Positions 32,950 through 41,375 of a stretch of DNA of 48,956 nucleotides are shown one piece after another. The notes beneath the pieces were generated by a model. It made no database searches. It was not told where the DNA came from and worked only from the letters and a program-made list of their open reading frames with translations. The translations under genes were made by a program, and so were the position numbers. The DNA is taken from assembly GCA_003220345.1 (NCBI GenBank), contig QHSC01000081.1, positions 1-48,956 on the forward strand, written 5' to 3'. This DNA is from Candidatus Rokuibacteriota bacterium (lineage in GTDB: Bacteria > Methylomirabilota > Methylomirabilia > Rokubacteriales > CSP1-6). The first letter of the stretch is position 1. Each line of letters opens with the position of its first letter.

Positions 32950-33020
32950 GTCCCGGCCATCCTACCACGCTCGTCCCCTTGCGCACCCTCGCGCCGATAC
33001 TGAGCCCAGCGCTACGTACG

Positions 33021-34346
33021 CTACCAGTCGAGGCGTGATTCGAGCACGATGCCCTGGCGCCGGCGAACCCAGCGCGTGATGCGCACGACGTGGAAGAAGC
33101 CCCAGAGGGCCAGCCGCAGGGTGGGCGACAGGAGGCCGAAGGAGCCGCCCGCGAGCACGCCCGTGACCGCGTCCACCATCTTGAACTTGTTCCGGGGGCG
33201 GAGGAACACGTCGACGAAGGCGCGGTCGTAGAAGGACTCGATGAAGCGGTCGAAGTGACGGGTACCCCGACGAATGGCGCGCTCGTAGCCGCGGAACTGC
33301 CGCGCCCCCAACCGGCCCGCGCGCACGCCCCGGCAGATGGCCTGGGCGGCGAGCTCCGCGGACTGCAGAGCGAGAAAGACGCCGGGCGAGAAGATGGGAT
33401 CCACGAAGCCTCCGGCATCCCCGACGCACACGAAGCGGTCACCCGCCATCGGATCGACGGTATAGGCGAAGTTCGCCGCGGAGTAGAGCTCGGTGACGCG
33501 CTCGGCGCCGCGCAGGTTGTCGCGCACGGCATGGCAGCGCTCGATCATCTCGGCAAAGAGCGCCTCGAGGTCGCCCGGGCGCGCCTTGACCGTGCGCTGA
33601 TGAAGCACGCAGCCCACGCTCGTCTCGTCGCGAGCGAGCGGGATGTACCAGAACCATCCCTCCGGGAAATAGTAGATGCGGACGTGTCCCTCCTCGCGCC
33701 CCGGGAAGCGACGGCCCCCTCGGTAGTAGGCGTAGAGGGCGACCTTGCCGGTGCCCCGCCGCGGCCGGCGCCGGCCCTGCCGCGTGGTCAGGAAGCAGTC
33801 ACGCCCGCTCGCGTCCACGAGGCAGGCCGCGCGGAGCTCCTGCGCTCCGGCGCCGTCGCGGATGCGCGCGCGCACGCCGTCCCCATCGAAGGTCACCGCC
33901 TCGACGGTGGCAGGCTGGCACACCGTCACGCCGGGCTGGGCGGCCGCGTGCTCGAGCAGGATCTGATCGAACTCCGCGCGATGGACATCGAGGGTGTAGG
34001 ACGGCCAGGGGCGCCCCGGGCGAAAGTCGAACATCGTCGACTCGCCCGTCTCCTGGTCGTGGAAGGCGGCGCCGTACTTGACCTGGAAGCCGTGGCCGAG
34101 CACGCGCTCGAGCACGCCCATGCGCTCGAGGATCTGCATGCACGTGGGGATGAGGGACTCGCCCACGCGGAAGCGCGGGAAGCTTTCGCGCTCGACCACG
34201 GCCACGCGGAGCCCGCCCTGGGCAAGAAAGGTGGCGGTCGCGCTTCCCGCGGGGCCGCCGCCCACCACGATGACGTCGACGTCACGGCCCGCGGTCACGG
34301 GATCGGGGAATGCGCGCTCATCCGATCGAGGCATCGCGGCTCGCAT
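33021..34346 (-). CDS. Halogenase-like FAD-dependent monooxygenase
   Basis: This 441-aa flavoprotein has the FAD motif VVGGGPAGSAT (residues 27-37) and VERESFPRFRVGESLIP, typical of flavin-dependent halogenases and geranylgeranyl-reductase relatives. The halogenase signature W-x-W-x-I-P is present as WFWYIP (231-236), and FVDPIFSPG matches the F-x-P-x-S-x-G motif. Lys90 in GFQVKYGA sits near the position of the conserved lysine. A C-terminal basic, Trp-rich tail follows. It is a lone gene, with no ACP, NRPS or flavin reductase nearby. A TTG-free ATG at 34346 or 34334 are both possible starts. Confidence 0.8.
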   Translation of the reverse strand: MRAAMPRSDERAFPDPVTAGRDVDVIVVGGGPAGSATATFLAQGGLRVAVVERESFPRFRVGESLIPTCMQILERMGVLERVLGHGFQVKYGAAFHDQETGESTMFDFRPGRPWPSYTLDVHRAEFDQILLEHAAAQPGVTVCQPATVEAVTFDGDGVRARIRDGAGAQELRAACLVDASGRDCFLTTRQGRRRPRRGTGKVALYAYYRGGRRFPGREEGHVRIYYFPEGWFWYIPLARDETSVGCVLHQRTVKARPGDLEALFAEMIERCHAVRDNLRGAERVTELYSAANFAYTVDPMAGDRFVCVGDAGGFVDPIFSPGVFLALQSAELAAQAICRGVRAGRLGARQFRGYERAIRRGTRHFDRFIESFYDRAFVDVFLRPRNKFKMVDAVTGVLAGGSFGLLSPTLRLALWGFFHVVRITRWVRRRQGIVLESRLDW

Positions 34347-34396
34347 TCTACTGCGTTGAGAGCGAGCGGAGCGAGCGCGAAACAGAGGGCGGTCCC

Positions 34397-34425
34397 TTGA
34401 CCGGCCACCGCGCCGGGGCTACTCT
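34397..34425 (+). promoter_or_regulatory. Candidate promoter of the TPP enzyme unit
   Basis: TTGACC (34397-34402), a 17-bp spacer and TACTCT (34420-34425), 47 nt before the ATG at 34473. Confidence 0.45.
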
Positions 34426-34472
34426 CGCTTCGTTTTCCCCTCTCACAGGGTCCCAGACCACGGAGGCCAGCT

Positions 34473-36182
34473 ATGGTGAAGCGAGCAGCAGTGGAGAGCA
34501 CCGCGGAGGCCTATCTCGAGCTGCTGGCCGCGCGAGGTATCGAGTATCTCTTCGCCAACGCGGGCACGGACTTCGCGCCCCTCATCGAGGCGTACGCCAA
34601 GCGGGGCGCGCAGGGGCAGACGAGCCCGCGGCCGCTGACCATCCCGCACGAGACCCCGGCCGTGGCCATGGCCCACGGCTACACCATGGTCTCGGGACGG
34701 CCGCAGGCGGTCATGGTCCACGTCATCGTGGGCGCCGGCAACGCCGTCGGCGGCATCATCAACGCCGCGCGATGCAACGTGCCCATGCTCTTCAGCGCGG
34801 GACGCAATCCCATCACGGAGTACGGCCTGCCGGGCAGCCGTGACCGTCACATTCACTGGGCCCAGGAGTCCTTCGACCAGGCAGGCATGGTCCGCGAGTA
34901 CGTGAAGTGGGACTACGAGCTGCGCGGCTTCTCCCAGCTGGAGACCGTGGTGGATCGCGCCCTCACACTGGCCCAGGCGGAGCCGCAGGGCCCCGTGTAC
35001 CTGACCCTGCCGCGCGAGGTGCTGTCCGAGCGGCACGAGACCTTCGAGTATGCCGACCCCGCCCGCGCGGTGACGCCGGGCCCGGTCGTCCCCGCCCCCG
35101 AGGTGGTGGCAGAGGCCGCGCAGCTCCTCGCCGCCGCCGGCAACCCGCTCATCATCGTCAAGGCGGCCGGGCGCGACCCGCGCGCCGTTCCCGCCCTCGT
35201 GGCCCTGGCGGAGGCGCTCGGCGCGCCAGTCTTCGAGCAGGCCAATACCTACATCAATTTCCCCCAGGACCATGCCCTGCACGCCGGCTTCGATCCCGCG
35301 CCGCACCTGGAGGAAGCCGACGTCATCCTCGTCGTGGAGTCGGACGTGCCGTGGTTCCCCAATCTCAGGCGGCCCCGGCCCGAGACGAAGATCATTCACC
35401 TCGGCGTCGATCCCCTCTTCTCCCGCTATCCCATACGCGGGTTCCCCGCGGACCTGGCCCTGGCGGGCACGCCGCGTCTCGCCCTCGCCGCTCTGGCCGA
35501 GGCCGTGGTCCAGCGCGTGGATGCGTCGAGCCGGGCGAAGCGACGGACGCGCTGGGAGGCCGAGCACACCCGCGTCCAGCAGGCGGCGGCGGCGCGCGCC
35601 AAGGCCGTGCAGTCCGACACGCCGATCGACATGGCGTGGGTCTCGCGCTGCGTGGGCGATCTCGTGGACGACAAGACCATCGTGGTCAACGAGTACGATC
35701 TGGATCCGACCCAGTGCCGCTTCACGCGGCCGGGCAGCTTCTTCGGGGCCCCGCCCTCGGGCGGGCTGGGCTGGGGACTGGGCGCCGCCCTCGGGGCCAA
35801 GCTGGCGGCGCCGGATCACACGGTCATCTGCTGTGTGGGCGACGGCTCGTACATCTTCGGCGCGCCCACCGCCGCGCACTTCGTCGCCCGCGCCCACAAC
35901 CTGCCCGTGCTCTTCGTGGTCTTCAACAACCGGACATGGAATGCCGTCAAGCGCGCGGTGCAGACCCACGCGAAGGACGGCTGGGCGGTCAAGACGGACT
36001 CCATGCCCCTCACGCGCCTCGAGCCCGCCCCTGACTACGAGATGATCTGCCGCGCCTCCGGCGGGCACGGCGAGCGGGTCGAGGACCCCGCCGACCTCGC
36101 GGCGGCGCTCCAGCGGGCCCTCCGCGTCGTCCGCGAGGAGAAGCGTCAGGCCCTCCTCAACGTGATCTGCAAGAAGCCATGA
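34473..36182 (+). CDS. TPP-dependent enzyme of the acetolactate synthase/benzoylformate decarboxylase family
   Basis: This 569-aa enzyme has the three-domain ThDP layout. The catalytic Glu is in IPHETPAVAMAHGY (about residue 60), the central domain begins near LLAAAGNPLIIV, and the C-terminal TPP motif runs from VGDGSYIFG to FNNRTWNA. Members decarboxylate 2-oxo acids or condense them. The N-terminal KRAAVESTAEAYLELLAARGIEYLFANAGTDFAP is typical of the group. The stop overlaps the start of the 2-hydroxyacid dehydrogenase by 4 bp (ATGA), so both proteins probably act on a shared acid. Confidence 0.88.
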   Translation: MVKRAAVESTAEAYLELLAARGIEYLFANAGTDFAPLIEAYAKRGAQGQTSPRPLTIPHETPAVAMAHGYTMVSGRPQAVMVHVIVGAGNAVGGIINAARCNVPMLFSAGRNPITEYGLPGSRDRHIHWAQESFDQAGMVREYVKWDYELRGFSQLETVVDRALTLAQAEPQGPVYLTLPREVLSERHETFEYADPARAVTPGPVVPAPEVVAEAAQLLAAAGNPLIIVKAAGRDPRAVPALVALAEALGAPVFEQANTYINFPQDHALHAGFDPAPHLEEADVILVVESDVPWFPNLRRPRPETKIIHLGVDPLFSRYPIRGFPADLALAGTPRLALAALAEAVVQRVDASSRAKRRTRWEAEHTRVQQAAAARAKAVQSDTPIDMAWVSRCVGDLVDDKTIVVNEYDLDPTQCRFTRPGSFFGAPPSGGLGWGLGAALGAKLAAPDHTVICCVGDGSYIFGAPTAAHFVARAHNLPVLFVVFNNRTWNAVKRAVQTHAKDGWAVKTDSMPLTRLEPAPDYEMICRASGGHGERVEDPADLAAALQRALRVVREEKRQALLNVICKKP

Positions 36183-37219
36183 GAATCCTGGCCACGGGCC
36201 CGAGCGGATCGCCCGAGGAGCTCCAGCTCCTCCGCGAAGCCGGACACGAGGTGGTCATCGGGCGTCCGCTCGATCAGCCCGCGCGCCAGGCCTACACCGA
36301 GGCCGAGCTCATCGAAGCCGCGCGCGAGGCCGACGTCATCCTGGCCTCGCACCTCGAGACCATCAGCCGCCGAGTCCTCGAATCATCCCCGACACTCCGT
36401 CTCGTCATCGTGCCCTTCATCGGCACCGACAAGATCGACGTCGATGCAGCCTCGGGGCTCGGCATCCTCGTCGCCAACAGCCCCACGCCGGAGAATTTCA
36501 TCGCGGTGGCCGAGGCGACCATCGGCCTCCTCCTGATGCTGCTCAAGCGCATCAAGCACAACGAAGCCAAGCTCCGCCGCGGGGAGTGGGCGCAGCGCCA
36601 GGACCGGGGCGAGTTCCTCTTCGGCAAGACGGTGGGGCTGGTCGGGCTGGGTCGGGTGGGCTCGCACGTGGCGCGACGGCTCGTCAACTGGGACGTGCGG
36701 CTTCTCGCCACCGATCCCTACGTGCCACAGCTCGTCGCGCAGGACCTGGGCGCCACCCTCGTCGATCTGCCCACGCTCCTGACCGAGTCCGACGTGGTAT
36801 CGCTCCACGCCTCGCTGACCGACGAGACGCGCGGCCTCATCGGCGAGAAGGAGCTCAGGCAGATGAAGCCGAGCGCGCTCATCATCAACACGGCGCGGGG
36901 CGAGATGATGGACGAAGAGGCCGTGGCGCGGGCTCTCGACGAGGGCTGGATCGCCGGGGCCGCCGTCGACGCCTTCGTCAAGGAGCCGCTCCAGCCCACG
37001 AGCTCGCTACGCCACGTGGATCCCGAGCAGCTCATCCTCACTCCGCACAACGTGAGTCACAGCGAGGCGGGCCGCCGCGCCAATCTCCAGCTCGCCCTCG
37101 AGCAGATCCTGGCCGCGGGACGCGGGGAGCCGCCCGCCTGCGGCGTCAACCCCGAGACGATCGGCCGCTGGAGGATCTCTTCAAGTGTTCCTCTCCCCTC
37201 TGGGAAGAGGGCGGGGTGA
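36179..37219 (+). CDS. D-isomer-specific 2-hydroxyacid dehydrogenase; C-terminus formed by repeat
   Basis: This 346-aa NAD-dependent dehydrogenase interconverts 2-hydroxy and 2-oxo acids. It has VGLVGLGRVGSHVARR (GxGxxG, about 150-165), the active-site Arg in NTARGEMMDEE, the Glu in DAFVKEPL and the His in LTPHNVSHS. The native fold ends near CGVNPETIGRW. The last ten or so residues (SVPLPSGKRAG) and the TGA are encoded by the 5' part of the dispersed palindromic element at 37189, so the element has supplied a new C-terminus. It starts inside the stop codon of the TPP enzyme. Confidence 0.87.
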   Translation: MRILATGPSGSPEELQLLREAGHEVVIGRPLDQPARQAYTEAELIEAAREADVILASHLETISRRVLESSPTLRLVIVPFIGTDKIDVDAASGLGILVANSPTPENFIAVAEATIGLLLMLLKRIKHNEAKLRRGEWAQRQDRGEFLFGKTVGLVGLGRVGSHVARRLVNWDVRLLATDPYVPQLVAQDLGATLVDLPTLLTESDVVSLHASLTDETRGLIGEKELRQMKPSALIINTARGEMMDEEAVARALDEGWIAGAAVDAFVKEPLQPTSSLRHVDPEQLILTPHNVSHSEAGRRANLQLALEQILAAGRGEPPACGVNPETIGRWRISSSVPLPSGKRAG

Positions 37220-37284
37220 GGGGCACACCCCACCTCGCGCAGGTTGCCCCCTCAACCTACCCTCTCCCCCAATAGGGGAGAGGG
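37189..37284. repeat. Dispersed palindromic element, copy 3 (overlaps a C-terminus)
   Basis: Two hairpins of the CCTCTCCCC/GGGAGAGG type (37190-37210 and 37260-37283) enclose GGGGTGAGGGG and CCCCCTCAACC, the inward-facing forms of the terminal repeats seen at 47174. The arrangement looks like two truncated elements joined. It overlaps the end of the 2-hydroxyacid dehydrogenase. Confidence 0.7.
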
Positions 37285-37302
37285 ATGATGTACGCCCGCC
37301 TG

Positions 37303-38052
37303 CTAGCGCTTGCTCACGATGCGCGGGGAGGGCTGGCCCACGTGGATGTGCGCCCCTGAGGCCGCGCCGGCGACGGCGCCCCAGGAGGCGATGAAGGGAA
37401 TGCCGGCCTCACGCAGGTAGTCCATGACCACCCGGCCCTCGATGCTGTCGGGATGGAGGGCGATGTCGAGCGCGTCGCGGTGGTCGAAGCCCATCCGGTC
37501 GTGCAGCGGCGTCTGGCCGTAGGCGCTCACGGGCAGCGGATGATGAAACCGCGCGGTGAAGAACTCCTGGAGCTTTGCCGTGCCGGGCTTGAGCGACCAG
37601 GGCGCCGGCCCGTTGAACCGGATGAGCACCGCCGTCTGCTCGTAGCCACCCCTCTTCAAGGGCGAGAGGCCCGCGAGAGCCCGGGCCGTCGTCGCCTCGG
37701 CCATGGCATGGTCGGCGCCGGCGATCTCCCGGCGGGTGCCGTCGACCTTGGCTTGTGCTTCGGTCACCGCGCGCTCGGCATCTTCGAACTCTCGACGCGA
37801 AATGATCCCGCGGTTGAGAAATTCCTGCCGCTGATCACGCTGATCCTTGGCCTTGGCGAGGCTCGCCTCGTAGATGGCCAGGAGCTTCTCGAGGCTGGCT
37901 CGATACTCGCGGAGGGTGACCACGATGTCGGCGGCCCGCTGCCGGAGGGCGGCGGACGTCAGCGGGACGTCCGCGGCGGGTGCGGCCGCAGGACTCCAGA
38001 TGGCGAGCGCGCAGGCGGCGGCCAGGAAGGCCGACCGCCGCCAGGATGCCAC
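37303..38052 (-). CDS. Exported coiled-coil protein with possible zinc-peptidase-like C-terminus
   Basis: This 249-aa protein has a signal peptide (about 1-27), a coiled-coil region (about 30-120, rich in Ala, Glu, Lys and Arg) and a C-terminal domain with RMGFDHRDALDIALHPDS and GAHIHVGQPS. An H-x-x-x-x-D and H-x-H arrangement resembles M15/hedgehog-type zinc peptidases, but I cannot show the full metal site. It starts 4 bp after the enolase-superfamily gene stop on the same strand, which suggests cotranscription. Role unknown; perhaps envelope-directed. Confidence 0.5.
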   Translation of the reverse strand: MASWRRSAFLAAACALAIWSPAAAPAADVPLTSAALRQRAADIVVTLREYRASLEKLLAIYEASLAKAKDQRDQRQEFLNRGIISRREFEDAERAVTEAQAKVDGTRREIAGADHAMAEATTARALAGLSPLKRGGYEQTAVLIRFNGPAPWSLKPGTAKLQEFFTARFHHPLPVSAYGQTPLHDRMGFDHRDALDIALHPDSIEGRVVMDYLREAGIPFIASWGAVAGAASGAHIHVGQPSPRIVSKR

Positions 38053-38056
38053 CGGG

Positions 38057-39238
38057 CTAACGAGCGGTCCGGGGTGGATGAGCCCGCACGACCTCTTCGT
38101 TGACCTCGGTGCCCCAGCCCGCGCCCGAGGGCAGGTGGAGGTAGCCGTCCTTCACGTCCGGCTTCACGGTGACGAGCTCGTCGTGCCACGGCACCTGATC
38201 GGGGTCGGTCTCCATGATGCGTAGGTTGGGCACCACGGCGCAGAAGTGCCCGCTCATCATGGTGGCGAGCGGTCCGTAGAAATTGTGCGGGGCCACGTTG
38301 ATCTCGTACGCGTCCGCCATGCTGGCGATCTTGACCGATTCCCCCACCCCGTTCCACGGCGTGTCGATGATGGCCACGTCCATGGAGTAGTTCTCGAAGT
38401 ACGGGCGGTAGTCGCGCCGGCCGAACAGGCACTCGCACGAGGCCACGGGCATGGGCGCGCGGCTCCGGATATAGGCGAGCGCCTTCGGGTCTCGCGTGTC
38501 GATCTCGACCCAGAAGAGATCGAAAGGCTCCATGGCGCGGGCCATGGTGACGAAGCCCTCCGTCTTGTAGTTGAAGTTGAGGTCCACGAGGATGTCCACG
38601 TCCGGCCCCGCGCCCTCCCGGAAAGCAGCGAGCTGATCCCGGATGGCGCGCACCACGTAGCGGTCGGCGTTCAGCTCGGGAAAGCCCTCGCTCGCGCGGG
38701 CAAAGCCCGGCGTATAGGTGCGCGGGTTGTCCCCCAGCAGGAGCACGTTGGTCTTGAGCGCGGTGTAGCCCTTGGCCACCACTTCCTTGCCGAGCTTGAC
38801 CACGTCGTCGAGCGTGCGGACGGGCGGGATCTGCAGCTCCTTGGCGTTGCGCACCCGGTACGTTCCGCAATGGGACCAGTAGAGGCGGACGCGCTCGCGC
38901 ACGGGGCCGCCCAGGAGCTCGTAGACGGGAATCCCCAAAGCGCGCGCCTTGATGTCCAGCAGCGCGTTCTCGATGGCGGCGATGGCCTGCTGGACCACGC
39001 CGCCCGAGGACTGCCGCCTCAGCGCGTACATGGTGGTGACGTGCGCCTCCCACGCGCGCGGGTCCTTGCCGATGACCGCAGGGGCCAGCCGGTCGATCAC
39101 CGCCGAGAGACCGGGGCCGCCGAACGCTTCGTTGTACTCGCTCCAGCCCACGAGCCCCGTATCGGTGGTGACCTTGAGGAAGTCGAAATTACGTGACCCG
39201 GCATCGGCGTGGAGCGACTCGACCTTGGCAATTTTCAT
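38057..39238 (-). CDS. Mandelate racemase/muconate lactonizing-family enzyme (KxN type)
   Basis: This 393-aa enolase-superfamily enzyme has LKTNVL where the KxK motif is expected, so the second lysine is Asn, as in D-galactonate-dehydratase-like members. Metal ligands are in LVDLNFN, WVEID and ASCECL, and the C-terminal general acid/base region reads VAPHNFYGPL. This suggests a sugar-acid or hydroxy-acid dehydratase. The start at 39238 follows a GGAGG site. The exported coiled-coil protein follows 4 bp after the stop. Confidence 0.85.
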   Translation of the reverse strand: MKIAKVESLHADAGSRNFDFLKVTTDTGLVGWSEYNEAFGGPGLSAVIDRLAPAVIGKDPRAWEAHVTTMYALRRQSSGGVVQQAIAAIENALLDIKARALGIPVYELLGGPVRERVRLYWSHCGTYRVRNAKELQIPPVRTLDDVVKLGKEVVAKGYTALKTNVLLLGDNPRTYTPGFARASEGFPELNADRYVVRAIRDQLAAFREGAGPDVDILVDLNFNYKTEGFVTMARAMEPFDLFWVEIDTRDPKALAYIRSRAPMPVASCECLFGRRDYRPYFENYSMDVAIIDTPWNGVGESVKIASMADAYEINVAPHNFYGPLATMMSGHFCAVVPNLRIMETDPDQVPWHDELVTVKPDVKDGYLHLPSGAGWGTEVNEEVVRAHPPRTAR

Positions 39239-39329
39239 CTGGATGACCTCCGGACCCAGAGAGTATCGGGGATGTCGCTGATCGGCAAGCAGCCACGGCC
39301 ACAACCCGCAAGGTATCCAACGGTCGACG

Positions 39330-39358
39330 TTGACACGCCGCTCGGACCGCATGACAAT
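39330..39358 (+). promoter_or_regulatory. Candidate promoter of small membrane protein
   Basis: A perfect TTGACA at 39330-39335, a 17-bp spacer and GACAAT at 39353-39358 (4 of 6). The ATG at 39366 lies 7 nt beyond, so the message would be leaderless. Confidence 0.4.
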
Positions 39359-39365
39359 CCGGACC

Positions 39366-39533
39366 ATGATGATCGAGCACGGCTTCCTGGCCGCCATGTT
39401 GGTCCTCGTGGGGCTCGAAGTCGTAGTGCTGGGATACTTCGCCTACCGCATCTCGCGCGTCCTTGAGCGCGTGGAGGGGGTAGGCGCCGCCACGTACCTC
39501 GAGGTGCGTAAAGTCCTCGGTCAATCCCGTTGA
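39366..39533 (+). CDS. Small single-pass membrane protein
   Basis: This 55-aa protein has one membrane helix (about residues 6-26, GFLAAMLVLVGLEVVVLGYFA) and a basic cytoplasmic tail with RVLERVEGVG and YLEVRKVLG. It has no recognisable family. No ribosome binding site is seen; the promoter-to-start spacing supports a leaderless message. The following 143 bp (39534-39676) hold no gene I can support. Confidence 0.45.
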   Translation: MMIEHGFLAAMLVLVGLEVVVLGYFAYRISRVLERVEGVGAATYLEVRKVLGQSR

Positions 39534-39676
39534 CGGTCGAGCCTCACAATCCGACATGCGCTCCCGGCAGCCGGCGCCTAGCTGAAACAGATATCGCTCA
39601 TTGTTCCACGACCGCGAGACTTGACTCCGCTCCCCGCTCGAAAGCCTGAAAATCCCCCGACGGAAAGGAATCACGA

Positions 39677-40729
39677 ATGCCGAGTCCACTCTCGGGACAG
39701 GTGCAGACCGTGCTCGGATCGATCGGGGCGGAGGAGATCGGCGTGACGCTGCCCCACGAGCACCTGCTCATCGACTTCGAAGTGATGTTCGTGGAGCCGA
39801 CGGCGCCCAGGGACAAGGAGCGCTCGCGCGAGCCGGTCAGCCTCGCCAACCTCGGCTGGGTGCGGCAGAACTTCAACGCGAACCTCGACAACCTCCGCCT
39901 GACGGACGAGCAGGTCGCGCGGGACGAGATCCTCCTCTTCAAGGAGGCGGGCGGCCGGACGGTGGTGGATCCGACGCCGCGCACGCTGGCCCGCGATCCG
40001 CTCGCCCTCGCCCGCATCGCCCGCGCCACCGGCCTTCACGTGGTCATGGGCGCCGGGTACTACGTCGCCGCCTCCCATCCCCCGCACATGGACCGGCTGA
40101 GCGTCGACGAGCTCGCGCGCGAGATGATCACCGACATCACGGTGGGCGTCGGCGACACGGGCGTCCGCTCCGGGCTCATCGGCGAGATCGGCTGCACGTG
40201 GCCGTGGACCGACAACGAGAAGAAGGTCGTGCGCGCCGCCGTCGTCGCCCAGCGCGAGACGGGGGCGCCCCTCATGATCCACCCGGGGCGCAACCCGCGC
40301 GCGCCGATGGAGATCGCCGAGCTCGTCGAGAAGGAAGGCGGCGACCTCCAGCGCGCCATCATGTGCCACATCTGCCGGACCATCACCGACGTTCGCGCCG
40401 TGATCGATCTCGCCCAGACCGGCCTCTGGCTCGAGTACGACCTCTTCGGACTGGAGAACTCCTACTACCCGTACCATCCAGCCTTCGACATGCCGAACGA
40501 CGGCGGGCGGATGGCCCACGTCCTGGCCCTGATCGAGGCGGGCTACCACGACCGGATCCTCATGTCCCACGACATCGCCTACAAGACCTCCCTGGTGAAG
40601 TACGGCGGCTACGGATACCATCACCTTCTGATCAACGTGGTGCCGCGCCTCCGGGCCAAAGGCGTGGACGACGCCGGGCTGAGACGTCTGCTCGTGGAGA
40701 ACCCCGCGCGCGCGTTCGCCTTCCGCTGA
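39677..40729 (+). CDS. Phosphotriesterase-family metal-dependent hydrolase
   Basis: This 350-aa TIM-barrel amidohydrolase has the H27-E-H29 metal pair (LPHEHLL), GEIGC with a bridging carboxylate (Glu in place of the usual carbamylated Lys), MIHPGRN, CHICR and SHDIAYK, completing the binuclear metal centre. The natural substrate of such PTE-related lactonases or esterases is often an acyl lactone or phosphate ester; here it is unknown. It ends 25 bp before the histidine-phosphatase-like lipoprotein gene. Confidence 0.83.
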   Translation: MPSPLSGQVQTVLGSIGAEEIGVTLPHEHLLIDFEVMFVEPTAPRDKERSREPVSLANLGWVRQNFNANLDNLRLTDEQVARDEILLFKEAGGRTVVDPTPRTLARDPLALARIARATGLHVVMGAGYYVAASHPPHMDRLSVDELAREMITDITVGVGDTGVRSGLIGEIGCTWPWTDNEKKVVRAAVVAQRETGAPLMIHPGRNPRAPMEIAELVEKEGGDLQRAIMCHICRTITDVRAVIDLAQTGLWLEYDLFGLENSYYPYHPAFDMPNDGGRMAHVLALIEAGYHDRILMSHDIAYKTSLVKYGGYGYHHLLINVVPRLRAKGVDDAGLRRLLVENPARAFAFR

Positions 40730-40754
40730 TCGGGGGATGTTCCTGAGGAGTGCG

Positions 40755-41282
40755 ATGCGAGCAGAGGGCCGACGGGCTCAGGTCGTGCTCGGGATCACGC
40801 TGGCCGCTCTCGTCAGCGGCTGCGCGGCCAGCCCGCTGCGCTCGCCCCCCGGCACCAGCACCACGGTGATCCTGCTCCGGCATGCGGACCGCGACGAGTC
40901 GACGGAGCTCAATGCCAAGGGCCGGGAGCGCGCGCAGGCCCTCGTGGCCGCGGTGAGCGGCATGGGCATCACCGCGATCTACAGCCCGGACGTGGCGCGC
41001 AATCTCGATACGGTCCGGCCGCTCGCCGCATACCTCGGCGTCGAGATCAGCACTACGCCTCGGATCAGCGTCCTCGCCGCCAAGGACATCGCCAAGGAGA
41101 TATTGTCCAAGCACGCCGGCGGCGTCGTGGTGTACGTCGGCAACGTCACCGGCAATCTGTATGCGGTTTATCACCAGCTCGGCGGCACCGGCACCGCGCC
41201 GGAGGAGTACGGTGACCTCACGATCCTGACCGTGCCCGATCAAGGTCCCGTCAAGGTGGAAAGACGCAGGTTCGGCCCTTGA
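40755..41282 (+). CDS. Histidine-phosphatase-like lipoprotein lacking the second catalytic histidine
   Basis: This 175-aa protein has a lipobox (LVSGC, Cys23) and the phosphatase RH motif in LLRHADRD (Arg42-His43), plus ARNLDTVRP like the conserved Arg of the family. Where a second His is expected (VGHxx) the sequence reads VGNVTGN, so Asn130 replaces it. It may be catalytically weak or act as a binding protein. The ATG at 40755 follows a GAGGAG site; an ATG at 40737 adds six residues. It is anchored to a membrane by the lipid. Confidence 0.72.
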   Translation: MRAEGRRAQVVLGITLAALVSGCAASPLRSPPGTSTTVILLRHADRDESTELNAKGRERAQALVAAVSGMGITAIYSPDVARNLDTVRPLAAYLGVEISTTPRISVLAAKDIAKEILSKHAGGVVVYVGNVTGNLYAVYHQLGGTGTAPEEYGDLTILTVPDQGPVKVERRRFGP

Positions 41283-41375
41283 TTCCCTAGCCCCTGCCGC
41301 TGGTGAAGGTCTTGCGGTGGTGCAGGTCTTGCACGAGAATTGCCGGGAATCCCATTCGGGGCCGTTGTGTAAAAA

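Noticed and set aside
34347..34380. Short GAGCGAGCGGAGCGAGCGCG repeat before the TPP enzyme
   Set aside because: A local low-complexity GAGC repeat with no clear function.
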